Source: Heterobilharzia americana
Taxonomy: Eukaryota; Platyhelminthes; Trematoda; Strigeidida; Schistosomatidae
NCBI GenBank assembly: GCA_944470555.2
Contig: OX104127.1
Span: 46,242,934 to 46,306,933, forward strand
Length of the DNA: 64,000 bases
Reading direction: 5' to 3'
Every line of letters starts with the position of its first letter. The first letter of the stretch is position 1. Below the pieces are notes generated by a model. It ran no database searches. It saw only the letters and a program-made list of their open reading frames with translations, and was not told the DNA's origin. Shown piece after piece: positions 36,668 through 46,830 of the stretch. Position numbers and translations under genes: made by a program.

Positions 36668-38890
36668 ATTCCAACCTAGTCTGGTTATTAAAAATGTCAC
36701 ATGGTGAAATAGTATTATTTACCGGATAACGTTTCCGACGTAATTTATTGTTCATATTCAGTATGTCCATGCACTGCGCCTGTGTTTAGATTGTTTCTGG
36801 TTACGTTCGGATTTAAGAAATCCCAGCACATTTCAAAGTTGAGTCAAAAACCACTGCTTCCTGACGTCCCAGTCGATAGTGGCTTTTAAAGTCAAACAAA
36901 AAATTGAATCTTAACTAATGACTTTAGTCACTAAGTGAAAAACCTCTGAAATAACAAATTCGGATGCTTTGTTTCGACGGGAAAGATAGTTCTTCACAAA
37001 TAACTAAACCTAATTGGCTATCCCAACAGTTGCTAGAGTAGCTTTTCGCATCGAGTGTAAGCGAGCCTGTAACGTCACTTGTCGGTTTGCTAATGGTCAT
37101 CAACTTATCGACATACTGTGTCAGTTAGGATTTTGTCTATGCCTACAATGACATCAGGACGATCATAGATTTTTGTTATTTTGAAGGCCACCATAAAAAT
37201 ACTGGAGTAACCAATGAGATTTCAGGATTTGGTGAGAAATCTACTTTTCTATTCGGAATACAAAAACCTGGTTCATCATCTCTTTTGTTTCTAGTGTTCT
37301 TTGAACTCTCTCTACTTTGAACACATGTTGATTCAAGCTGGTATCATTTTGGGAATCTTCAAATTACTGATGCAAATATATATTTTACATTTTTAGTTTT
37401 TGGTGATACATTCAGGTCGAGTAAACTGGATTTTTTATATATTAGCATAAGAAAGTCTCATATACTTGTCGATAAATTGATGAATCATTAACGAACAGGC
37501 TACACACAACGTGGTGCTTCTAATGTGAATGGTCATATGGTATAAGTGATACTCGTTTATTTCGTCAAAAAAAAAAAACACAGGCTTGTTGAAGCTGATC
37601 ACCTCACTTGACTGCTTTGATTGCTAGTCATATATGCTGTGTACGTTGCACATTTGGATTCCACTTGCTTTTGAGTATATCATCTCAGTCTAAATATATG
37701 CTGCCAAATATAAATGACATACGAGTTGGGTTAAGCAACAGATGATTGACACTGCGATGGCAACGGTAGTTTAATATCTGGAGTTTTCTCATATCTTCTA
37801 CGTTTAATGATCACTTTTCAGTATTAGAGTAGCACAAAGTGAATTACAGCCCAATACACTCAACCCCTTGCAGAAAATCAGACATCTCATTAGTATCATA
37901 AGTGGTGCAAGTTGGCAAAAGTCACCGACGCACTTGGGTTAGCACGACTTCCTAGGTGAGTGGAAGCGTATCCCAAACATCCTCAGGAATATTTCGTTTG
38001 TGTGCTTTACGTGGACTATGGGATCTCCTTAAAAGAAATTAGTTTGTATAAAGTGGTACGAGAAGATCACCATGATAATATCTATGACAAATTTGAATGA
38101 AAATAGAGAGGATAGACATCTTTAATGAAGACCATCTCACTGCAGATTCTAATATCACTGACGGTTGGTATTCGGGTAAAGAGCCTTCAGTAAGCCTATA
38201 TGTCTTCTAGGTAAAGGATTCGGTGAAACAAAATCTATTTGTCGATGAAGTCAGTGGTAATCTTGTTCTAAACTTATTTACTGTTTCTTTTTCAGTCCCT
38301 TGTTTTCACTGTCATTAGTTCCGACACTTCCTTCTGGCTGTTGATTTCTGCGAACTGGTGTACTCATCATTGTGGCATGTTATGCGTTGTTTCTTTTTAA
38401 AGAAAAACAGTCGACTGAAAAGTAGTCTTATTACATGATTCACTTTATAGAATGCTAAGGTAATCCCTATTGAAACTAGATTACGATAAGTTACACTTCA
38501 ATTAATTTTTCGGTATCGTGAGCGACAGGTTAGCGTTATTTGGTAAAGCAGCCAAAATGGAAAATAATTTAAACTTATCAAGTAATAATAATAATACTTG
38601 AATAGTCAGCTGTTAACTAAACGCATTAAGACACATAACAGTAATATCGGGATTCAACTGTTCTGTTTTAAAGTACTATATGAACAGTGCCAACTGATTT
38701 CGTTTGTAAATCGTAGAAAGTACACCCACTCTACCATAGTGTTAGTCGAATGTTCAAGCTTTAGAGGATGCTAAAGCGTGAATACATTTGCGGCATTATG
38801 ACCGGATTTCAGCCATGTCACCGAGAGTCCTCAACCACTGGTTCCTATCATCTCGGTGACCTGTCAGGTAGTCTACATCTCCCTACACGA
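36668..38890 (+). repeat. Array unit 5 (one base shorter)
   Basis: Last unit, 2,223 bp: gttagtcgaatg near 38743-38754, where the others have gttagttcgaatg. It carries the A variant. The deletion opens a chance 60-codon frame (38768-38950) that runs out of the array; it is the reverse of RTE 3' sequence and not a gene. Confidence 0.95.
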
Positions 38891-39010
38891 TTCAGACCAA
38901 CAGTCAGTGACTTCATGCACTTTTGCCACATTTTGGTGTGGTCACCATGAACCCTCTTCCAACCTAATCCAACTTCCCTTAACATCGCATGTCGAGGCAG
39001 GTCAAACGAT
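38891..39010 (-). mobile_element. RTE 3'-end fragment continuing from the array
   Basis: The sequence ttcagaccaacagtcagtga followed by cttcatgcac continues the antisense RTE that ends each unit, as seen in copies A3 (18735-18860) and A4 (25030-25140). The right array junction is therefore also ancestral: the RTE fragment is intact only across the last unit and this flank. Confidence 0.75.
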
Positions 39011-39494
39011 AACAATTATAAAGGTCAACTTTTGATAAGAAAAGCACAGGTGGTTCCTACCCATAAGCCAGTAACGCTCAAGGTAGGCAAATATTCTTCA
39101 TGAACATTCATGGGACTCAAAACTACTTCACTTCTTTATGAAGTAAGTGGCGATGAAGTCACTTAGCCCGGTGGTAAAATGTCCGAGAACAAACCGCAGT
39201 ACTTGGAGGTGACCAATTGATTATCAATATTGAACTGGTTCTATAATATACTTTTTTCATCTGCTGAGTCTAATTTCCAGAGTAGTAAACTATGTGGAGA
39301 CTATGCAATGTGAAAGAGAGCGAGGAAACCAGTTAGTAAATGCTGTTTAGCTATCTGTTGTGCATCGTTCAAGGGATAAGTATATAGTAAGTAAGTAAGA
39401 AATCACTTTTATCTTTTACATTCAGTCAAATGTAATAAGCATGTTTTAAGTACCTTGTAAATTTTCATCAGTCAGGAAAATGGTCTGCTAGTTG
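39011..39494. other. Spacer with no recognised gene
   Basis: AT-rich spacer between RTE debris and a PLE-derived inverted repeat. No feature recognised. Confidence 0.5.
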
Positions 39495-39535
39495 TGAGGT
39501 ATTTAACCTCAGTGAGATAAAAAAAATAAATTTCT

Positions 39536-39576
39536 GATATTTCGCGACCTCATGGAAGTCGCTCCTTCAGAGAATG
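39536..39576 (-). ncRNA. Hammerhead-like hairpin in PLE arm (left copy)
   Basis: On the - strand: CTGAAGGA, then a GCGAC...GTCGC hairpin, then GAAA. A hammerhead ribozyme core is CUGANGA, helix II, GAAA, so this is close but carries an extra or changed G (CUGAAGGA). PLE terminal repeats are known to encode small type I hammerheads. A matching helix I/III was not convincingly found, so activity is doubtful. Confidence 0.35.
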
Positions 39577-40286
39577 GAATCTGTACAAGTTGTTGCATTT
39601 TTAAATAGTAAATGGCGACAGATCAGATTACATTGTTCATACGTGATAACAATATTTGTCATCATTATCAACCACTAATCCGTGAGTTCAAGGTGGTATG
39701 AAAAAAATGTAATGGATGAAGAAATCACATAGGTTAAGCTTTGTTGATTATGATGCTTATTATATTGGGGAGTCATTCGGAGAGTTCCTCATTCGTGCTA
39801 AAAACCATGCAAGTTACTAAAAGCGACCTCCACATGATCCTTTAAAACTAGAGAATATACAAATCAAATCGGCAATTGTTGTTCATGCCATCTGTCATAG
39901 TCACAAAATTGATAGAGAAAGTATTAAAATTATTCAAATAGGCTTTTCAAACTTCATTGGAGAAAGGGTAGCTGAGGTACTTCACATTATATTGAGTTTT
40001 CATGCATTCAACTGAAGGGAAGGCATAAATATCCGACCAATTTCGACGGTATATCTGAAATAACAGATCACACATACTAGTCATAACTAAAGTACATACA
40101 AACAAAACGAATTCTCCATCCATGTTACTTCCCCACACCTTCGGACTCATCCATATCTTCAGTTTGAACTCACGGACAAATAAATGATAACGATTACACT
40201 TATCCACATATTATTATTATGTATGAACAATGTAGTATGATCTGTCGCCATTTACTATTTAAACATGCGACAACTTGTACAGATTT

Positions 40287-40327
40287 AATTCTCTGAAGGA
40301 GCGACTTCCATGAGGTCGCGAAATATC
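40287..40327 (+). ncRNA. Hammerhead-like hairpin in PLE arm (right copy)
   Basis: Same core as the left arm, on the + strand: ctgaaggagcgacttccatg, then aggtcgcgaaatatcag. The 37-base core is identical in both arms while the surrounding arm sequence has diverged, which is the main reason to note it. The terminal ctga...tcag can also pair, so a plain hairpin is the simpler alternative. Confidence 0.35.
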
Positions 40328-40365
40328 AGAAATTTGTTTTTCTACCTCACTGGGATTTTACGAAT

Positions 40366-41159
40366 ATATTTCATCTATAATCCATCTATTTAATGCCCAA
40401 CTTATTCAGCTCTATCAGGTTGAATTTGATCCTAAAGTCTATCAAACTCAGTGTAGTTATACTTAGTGATCTAAATATTTTGGGCAAAAAAGTAGTTTAC
40501 TAAGACATTTGTTAGCGGTGCATTTATTTGGAAGGAAGTGTACCAAACGCATCTTTCATGTGCATTTATTCATATCCACACTTGTTGAATTTTGTCTCTA
40601 TCTGTATAAACACCCAGTGAAAATAACATCTTAGCATTTGTCTAAATGAGTAAGGTCAGACATTGTGAATACTGTAAAAAAAATTCACAAATCATGCTTC
40701 AACTAGTAATTGGACGAATAAGTTATGACGAGATCTCGTAATCCTAGTCATTATGTTTCGATGTGTTATTCTGGGTTTTCTGATGAAATCTACTTTCTGA
40801 AATCAATGTCAACTATACACAACAAGATTAATATTCTTCGAGCTGTTTTCCATCCGAATAGAGCATCTGTTATGCAATATGAATAGTTTTAGATATCGAC
40901 AGTACCTCCTTGCTATGACTAATTTTACTTTTCCAATTAGTCAAATACTAGCAATATTTCATTTTTATCTGTTCCAACAATTGGCTATCCTATTGAATCT
41001 CCGCTTAACTAGTTTCCATGACAATGGTATTAAGTCCATCACTGTTAGCGTTTTTTTCGTCGAAAGTAATAATGGACTCATATTTTTAGTATGAATACAG
41101 TCTATTTCCCGTCATTGAGTTAGTTTCCGTCTTTATCTGTATTTGATCATTTCTTTCAG
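40366..41159. other. Spacer upstream of exon candidate
   Basis: AT-rich. The 71-codon open frame at 40879-41094 is hydrophobic and has no recognised homology. A pyrimidine-rich run near 41130-41159 forms the acceptor of the next entry. Confidence 0.45.
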
Positions 41160-41421
41160 GATTGCTATGAATCCAAGACGACGCTTTTCCAGTCATCCTG
41201 TAGAATGTAATGGTCTGTATATTGATTATCTTACTGGGTGTGAACACAATGCAAAGTTTCCTTCAAACTGCCTGTATTCACAACTGACTAAAAGTCATTA
41301 TGATACAGCGTCGGATACATTTGAGTCAAGTTCATCAAGTAAGCAAGAAAAAGTCCCAAAATCAGATAAAAATTTACCCATTCATTCGATGGATCAATTT
41401 AAATCTCATAATTGTATTAAT
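41160..41421 (+). CDS. Orphan coding exon candidate, unknown protein
   Basis: A 262-nt open stretch lies between a strong acceptor (gatcatttctttcag, ending 41159) and a near-consensus donor (aat|gtaagt, from 41422). After one leading base it encodes 87 residues, beginning IAMNPRRRFSSHPVECNG, continuing LYIDYLTGCEH and then a serine/lysine-rich polar tail (SSSSSKQEKVPKSDK). The ATG at its third codon could be the true start of a first coding exon. No known domain was recognised, and the tail looks disordered. Partner exons were not found: a short AG...GT-bounded frame at 41728-41815 (AYLRKSFSYLLLNAGWQL) does not match in phase. It lies between the convergent PI3K and docking-protein genes and belongs to neither by strand or phase. 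Confidence 0.45.
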
Positions 41422-42199
41422 GTAAGTTCTTTGTATGTGGATTAGCAAACATTGAATTGTTAATAGAAGTAATGAAGTGTTTTTTATCAGGCTAAATTAA
41501 ATCGATGTTTATTGGTATAAATCATCTTTTACTCACCAAGAGTAAATGCTGACAGGTATTTATGGCTTTAAAAAATATTTTTTTCTTTTTCAAATGGTAC
41601 ATTTTTTTAATGTGCCAATTACGCAACACGCGTCTTCCTTAAGGTTTTAAAAGACGTTTATTCACACGTGCGTTTTGGTTTGCATACTCTAGTCAGTAAT
41701 TTGACATCTATTTTTCTTTTTTACCAGTGGAAGCTTATCTACGGAAATCTTTTTCTTATCTTTTATTAAATGCTGGATGGCAATTAAAACTATCTGGGAT
41801 GGCCACGATCAATAAGTTAGTTTCTATGTACGTCAGGGATCGTTAAAGTTAGAAGGAAATCATGGCCTTAGAATGATGTGAAAATTTTTTGTTTGACAAA
41901 TAGGGGGGTAGACACGGATTTATTTAACCCCATATATACTGATAATATATGTAATAAAACGCTGTAATTCACTATGCCTTCCGAACAAATTTGTAGGGTT
42001 TTCCTGTGTTAATCGATCATCCGTATCGATAGCGTGGGAACATAGTCAAAACACCAACTCATTGAAATGAAAAATCTGAAAACCTTGTGAATAACTCTGA
42101 AGACTACTCTAGCAACCATCGAAATAACCAGTTAGGTTTCTTTCTTTCATGAAAAGTATCATAGGTACTGGTAAAACTGTGAGCAATGATGGTTTCTGT
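41422..42199. other. Possible intron with a second weak exon candidate
   Basis: It contains 41728-41815 (+): preceded by ctttttttaccag-like sequence and followed by gttagt, open in one frame for 28 codons with two spare bases at each end. The phase does not fit the donor at 41421, so the link is unproven. Nothing else recognised. Confidence 0.3.
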
Positions 42200-43674
42200 A
42201 TCAATAACACACAGTATGCTAGGGATCCAAAGACGATATTGTGCCACTGGCTGCATGGAGTACTGTAGAAGTCAAATGCTTCCCTCAAATGATCATACTA
42301 GATGATACTGTTTTCCTGTTCTGGGGAGGAACGGTTGGAAAAGGCTGCGCTAAAAACATCATACTCTTCTTCGAGAAATGTCAACCATCATGTCTCTCTC
42401 AAAACACAAGTCTTTACTAAAAAAAGATTACCCTTTTCCTTGGCACTCTGTAATACCTTTATTTTTTAACTCTGCAGCTTATGATAACAATCGAAGCTCA
42501 CTTACAAGCAAATTCGTATCCTGAGATCATACTTCAAGTGAGGCCTTAGTAACCAAAACTGTGGCATCTCAAACCATGGACGTTTTCAGTGTTCGTGAGA
42601 CACAAATGCAGAATCCGAATGTGCTTATTCTCTTACCTAACATGTGCAGTGGATCTGCAAAATTCGCCATCGGAATTTCCGTAGATTCCTCGGCCAATTC
42701 TTGTAGTGACGCAGGTGTGAGCATAGCATTATAGCCTGAGGCAGAAACTGCACTCGTCTACTGGGTCCCAGTTTACAGTCTTCCAGGCTTTGTTCAGTTG
42801 AATGATGTGTTAAGTACTTAGAGGAATAGTGGTGAAGCTCGCCATTATCTCCTTCTAATATCCTAAATCTGCATCCACTGATTGCAGTTTGAATGAGCTG
42901 AATTGTGAGTTCTACTGTAAACTTTCTACCCTCCCATTGAAAGCCAGACGTTTGGATGGGGTCATCGTAGCGGGTGATCTCGATATACAAATAGGAAGGC
43001 TAAGTCAAACAGAAAGTCACTCAGGTAGTAATTTTGCAATCCTTACTCATCTCAATTACAATGGCGACTGTCTGTCATAGTTGTGCTCAGAAGATGACTT
43101 ATTTCTGGTTAGCACGAATTTCTTAAATGGAAATGGAGAGATATTGTGTGATTTGGTGACCATCAGTCTGTATTGGAAACCTGTATTTCTACCAGTCATC
43201 GTTGGAAGATCTCCACTCCTTCTGTTGCACATTTTTGTGTAGTGGATCAGATGCTCGTCGGTGCATTCTTCATGCTGCGTTAAAATGGATGTGTGACAAC
43301 TGCAGTAGACGGTTGTGAACTCAACTCTATGATGCGGTTATTTTGGAAAAGTTTAGACAGTTAGCGTGACATGACATAGCTACTTTCTTTGGCGAAATCT
43401 AGTGCCCTCTCTAGTCTACTATAAAAACAGCATTGAAGACCATCACCAACTCTCAGAATGTGGAAAAGGATGCCAATGGATCTCAACTGCTTCGTCTTGA
43501 TTAGTGGACGCACGCGAACGCACTCAGACAGGCTTCCAACACAGTGAGTGGAGCAACAGATATGTGGATTGGTCAAACGTCTAGGCAATGACAGCGAACA
43601 ATTGTGGGTGGGTAACGAAGGCTGAAGAGATGGGAAAAGCAGTGGCGATAGGTGATTGTAGCTAGTTGTTTATC
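42200..43674 (+). mobile_element. RTE family A 5' half (copy A5)
   Basis: It begins with family leader sequence (about 42240-42370) and an endonuclease region at 42560-43150, then degenerate sequence to 43674. From 42424 to 43674 it is the reverse complement of 62185-63435 with only a few differences (for example g/a near 43373 and a 1-bp gap near 43550). This makes it a recently shared duplicate in inverted orientation. Confidence 0.85.
42889..43080 (+). pseudogene. RTE AP-endonuclease central fragment
   Basis: 63 codons reading LKARRLDGVIVAGDLDIQIG and RLSQTESHSGSNFAI. The motif AGD-N-AQ-G is the catalytic strand of the element endonuclease; here Asn is replaced by Asp (GDLD). The same peptide is encoded at 62779-62970 on the - strand. 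The overlapping antisense frame (117 codons) is a shadow. Confidence 0.75.
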
Positions 43675-44123
43675 ACTATAACCATTACAGAAGCTGTGCA
43701 CATCTGTTCATATCCTTCTTCGGTCAACAGAAAAGATGGGTTAGACATCCCACTAATATGGCAAAATTAATGACTCACCTAGGCAGTTATAAATAATATC
43801 TGAAGAGAAGGGAGAACACAATTTGATTCCACATGATTTATTTATTCCGAATTCACTCTTGTTTGAATACTCTCCGGTGTTGTTTTTCTTAATCGTCTTA
43901 ACCACGAGAAAAAAGGAAAAAAAATATTTGTTGCATTTTAACAACTTGTCTAGTCCTATTACATAACCCTTTATTGATATACGATTTTCATCAATTCTGG
44001 CTACTTTCTCAGTTATCACTCATACTTCAGGTGTTATCAAAAGTACATTTATCTTTATCATTATTGATTTATCATATATAGTCTTATCTTCAAATATTCA
44101 TGCTTCCAAATTAGCAATCTATT
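43675..44123. other. Spacer with no recognised gene
   Basis: No recognised gene. The antisense 88-codon frame (43753-44019) is AT-driven and shows no domain. Confidence 0.45.
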
Positions 44124-44579
44124 CTTTCTCACTCTTGATGTCTCACAACCCCATTGTACTTTTCATAGACGAACTAAAAAATTTTTCCCCACCCTATTTT
44201 TGTTCCACCTTACTCTCACAACGAAAAAACCTCTCTGACCGAGTTGCTTATTCACCCATCTGTATTACATCGATCTCTGCTCCATGTCACTATGTAATTG
44301 GATGATTGTAAAGGTCACCACCTTGTGTAACAAAACTTGAATATTAAACTGGGAACTTAATGTCACATTTATACTTTTGAAAAGGATCTTCCTAGCAAGA
44401 TCGAATCGTTGAGGAATAATACAAAATATTTGTTTATTTTGTTATTTGTTCTAATATACTACGCCGGGAGTACACAAGTAAAAATACACCTTATACTATG
44501 AATCATACTAACTCGGTGCCCAAGTTTTTTCAAACCATCTAGTCCATTGTTGGTCAGGATACCTTCAAACTTAGTCCTG
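44124..44579 (+). repeat. Foldback element, second copy, left arm missing
   Basis: Its centre (44124-44407) matches 3309-3587 closely. The right arm (44408-44579) includes, in inverted form, the outer left arm of the first copy (gaggaataatacaaaatatt; tcggtgcccaagttttttca; ggataccttcaaa). The two copies together define a full element of roughly 0.6 kb with arms of about 170 bp. No ORF. Confidence 0.8.
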
Positions 44580-45929
44580 GAGAAGTTATCCAATAATACC
44601 AATTGTTTCTCAACTCACCTAACTTTATCATGAGAACTAACTACGAGACATTCAGTTTCCCAGAGGTTTTATAGTCTACTAATTAAATTATTATAGACTA
44701 CAGGATCTATAAGAATGGAGACATCACTGGGATAAATAAAAAAGGCGATCAGTGTCATTCCCGTTGCAGTGATGATCATATTGTTGAGTGACCATTGCTT
44801 CAAAGCAAGAAAATAGTAGGCACATAACGCAATGAAATAATGAGCAGTATAAACGAACCAATATTAAAAAGATATGACTTGTGTAACAATACAAAAAAAT
44901 CATAGGGAATGAGATAATAATGATAGCAGTAAAAAAAAAGTAAAATAGTTTCCACAATTTGATGAACTTGTCTCAAAGTGGAAATAATGTACATTATGTG
45001 ATTATACTACAATATAATACTATATGTAATACAATATATAATGGTAAATTACAAAAGTAAGAATCACTTTGTAATTGTATAATTTGGCGCATATATTGAC
45101 TCAAAAGCTTAGTTAATCGCTTATCATACACCTCCAACCGGATCTTTTTATAACATGAGAAACTTTTTACCTCAAAAGTCATGGGCAAAAAATAATACAA
45201 AATTATTGACAATACTGCTACTACCATCTGTCTGTATATTGACAATACCAGTCAGTTATAAAGTTGTATGCAAATAGCAGACATTGCAGCTTAACTGGTC
45301 GCTAACTTTGTTAGGGTATGGATACAATTATTGGTGACTGTGATATGGAATGTGGAATGAATGGATCAAACGATCCAAGATTCGACTAGTTAACGAATTC
45401 ATATTCTGTTGGCTTTGTTTACTTTTTTGTAGATTCGTCATTCTATAGGTTGTCTACAAAGCAAAAAAGATTCAAACCTTTTTGTTAGTCATGCTCCATA
45501 ATACAGCTAGCTAATTACTTGTGTAAGAGACAAGGAAGGATATTCCAAAGATGTTTTTAAAAGGAAACATCGACGTCACAATAAATAAATTAAGAGAACT
45601 AGGTGAAAGAAATATAAAGACCTAATCACTCAACACCTTGATAAGCACATGTCTCTACAAAAGGCGTGAAGAGTTACTCTTTTTGCTGAGAAGAATAACT
45701 CTTCACTGAATGTCTTTTGCTCGATGACAGTAGAAATTTTCAAATTACAAATCACCACGGTAAATGAGTTTGTTTATTAATCCCTACTTATCTGAAGAGT
45801 AAAAATTAGCGCAAATAAGGTTTGCATTTCTTTAGAAAATGAGCTGACACGACTACCCGTTTGTAGCCTCCATCAGATGAGTATTGTTCACTATGACAGA
45901 AGTGTTTGCAGACAGACAAATCAAGCTAC
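44580..45929. other. AT-rich spacer
   Basis: Strongly AT-rich. Overlapping antisense frames at 44724-45245 are rich in Tyr/Ile/Leu/Phe as expected from composition and have no recognised domain. Confidence 0.5.
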
Positions 45930-46245
45930 AACCTGGCACAGAAGTGCACCGGTTAACATGGCATGGCAAGAAAAAATGGAGGGGAAACAAGTTACATAAA
46001 AATGAGTAAAGTTTGGAAGAGAATGAATAAATGAAGGTGAATGAGAATGTTCAAGACCTAGAAGATGACAAAGATTGTACGCATGTGAGCAATTGTAACC
46101 GATTCTGCAAAAAAACTTCACCAAGAGTCTCCAAACATTAACCCCTACACCTTCCCTACGTAACTCTGTCAAACAATCACAGATTTCGGTGATCCCCCCT
46201 CGGCAAAAAAGCGGAAGCATGTAAATCGAATATCGGTTAGTAAAC
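45930..46245 (-). mobile_element. Retrotransposon 3'-end fragment, antisense
   Basis: On the - strand it gives LTELRREGVGVNVWRLLVKF followed by CRIGYNCSHA and LCHLLGLEHSHSP. This is the C-terminal/3' junction style of schistosome RTE-like elements (WRLL...A...H...H-C-L). Only this terminal piece is left. Confidence 0.55.
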
Positions 46246-46539
46246 AAAACAGTTTTGATGAAACAAAAGTTAGAAAATACCTAATTTTAGGCCTCTGTAA
46301 ACTAGCCTATGGAATATAAAGTCATTAACAATGAAAGTAGAGAATATGATCGACATTAACAATACAGTAACTTGTAAATGTTTTAATTGCTGAACCGAAA
46401 CACCTTACTGTTGTCACACCTCATCCAACTAACAGCAGTACGACTTCGCCCTCAGATCCCCATCATAGTGTAGTAATTTACACCACAACGGTAACTGCTT
46501 TTCGTCTAACGACTATCTAACAGACCTTTCTGGTATGGT
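46246..46539. other. Spacer between two retroelement fragments
   Basis: No recognised gene; possibly further retroelement leader sequence read antisense. Confidence 0.4.
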
Positions 46540-46830
46540 AGGACCTCGAGAGAACAAGTGTTCCACCAGCATAGCTCGTTGGGTCATTGTGATATGCAAG
46601 CCCGACCACCATGTCAAGGTAGCAGCTATCAGTCGGGATAATAAAGGGATGACCATGAGGCCTCCCCACTGACAAAAACTAGACATCCGAGCGCACCTGA
46701 TTAGGGTTCGTCGCGAGTTTCAACCCACTGAGGTGCAGTGGTGAGCTTCCACACGGGGTCAGAGCATTCCTGATGACCCTGAACCCAGCGCTTAAATATT
46801 GGACTTCCAAAAGTGTTTTCTACCGAGTAT
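46540..46830 (-). mobile_element. RTE family A leader fragment, antisense
   Basis: Its reverse complement carries the leader seen at 6027 (tgacatggtggtcgggcttg, then atgacccaacgagctatgct and cctaccataccagaaaggtc). Only the 5' leader is present, which is unusual because RTE copies normally lose their 5' end. Confidence 0.75.

Larger units (their letters stand above)
27772..38890 (+). repeat. Tandem array: five head-to-tail copies of a 2,224-bp unit
   Basis: The motif attccaacctagtctgg recurs at 27772, 29996, 32220, 34444 and 36668, a constant period of 2,224. The copies read as almost identical, including a 12-A homopolymer in every one. Differences noticed: cggaataca-g-aaacc in copies 1-3 against cggaataca-a-aaacc in copies 4-5, and one missing T near 38747 in copy 5. 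The unit has no ORF above about 60 codons. It is a mosaic: the dispersed repeat of 27744, a scrap shared with the PLE at 22030, a scrap of RTE copy A4, an antisense RTE RT-like scrap (unit offset about 1.2-1.5 kb) and an antisense RTE 3' end (offset about 2.1-2.22 kb). Confidence 0.97.
39495..40365 (+). mobile_element. PLE remnant: GIY-YIG endonuclease between inverted terminal repeats
   Basis: The arms 39495-39640 and 40230-40365 are reverse complements (cgcgacctcatggaagtcgc at 39543-39562 against gcgacttccatgaggtcgcg at 40301-40320), with weaker matching further in. Between them the + strand (about 39735-39990) reads VDYDAYYIGESFGEFLIRA, KNHASY, a stop, then IKSAIVVHAICHSHKID and ESIKIIQ. 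This is the layout of the PLE GIY-YIG endonuclease (Y-IG-T/S...R..H...A...H....H.ID). At least two stops break it. Inverted long terminal repeats (pLTRs) are known for PLEs. Confidence 0.75.

Noticed and set aside
27772..38890. CRISPR array or satellite-encoded gene
   Set aside because: The repeats are 2.2 kb long without spacers, in a eukaryotic genome; the units hold no long ORF.
38768..38950. 60-codon frame at the end of the array
   Set aside because: It is RTE 3' sequence read on the wrong strand, running from the last unit into the flank.
41728..41815. Second exon for the orphan gene (AYLRKSFSYLLLNAGWQL)
   Set aside because: Bounded by AG and GT and open, but its phase does not match the donor at 41421; kept only as a remark.
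42637..42990. 117-codon antisense frame, identical to 62869-63222
   Set aside because: Shadow of the RTE endonuclease strand; the opposite frame carries the AGDLDIQIG motif. Its identity in two places reflects the duplication.
44724..45245. Overlapping antisense frames rich in hydrophobic residues
   Set aside because: Composition effect of AT-rich DNA; no membrane protein family recognised.
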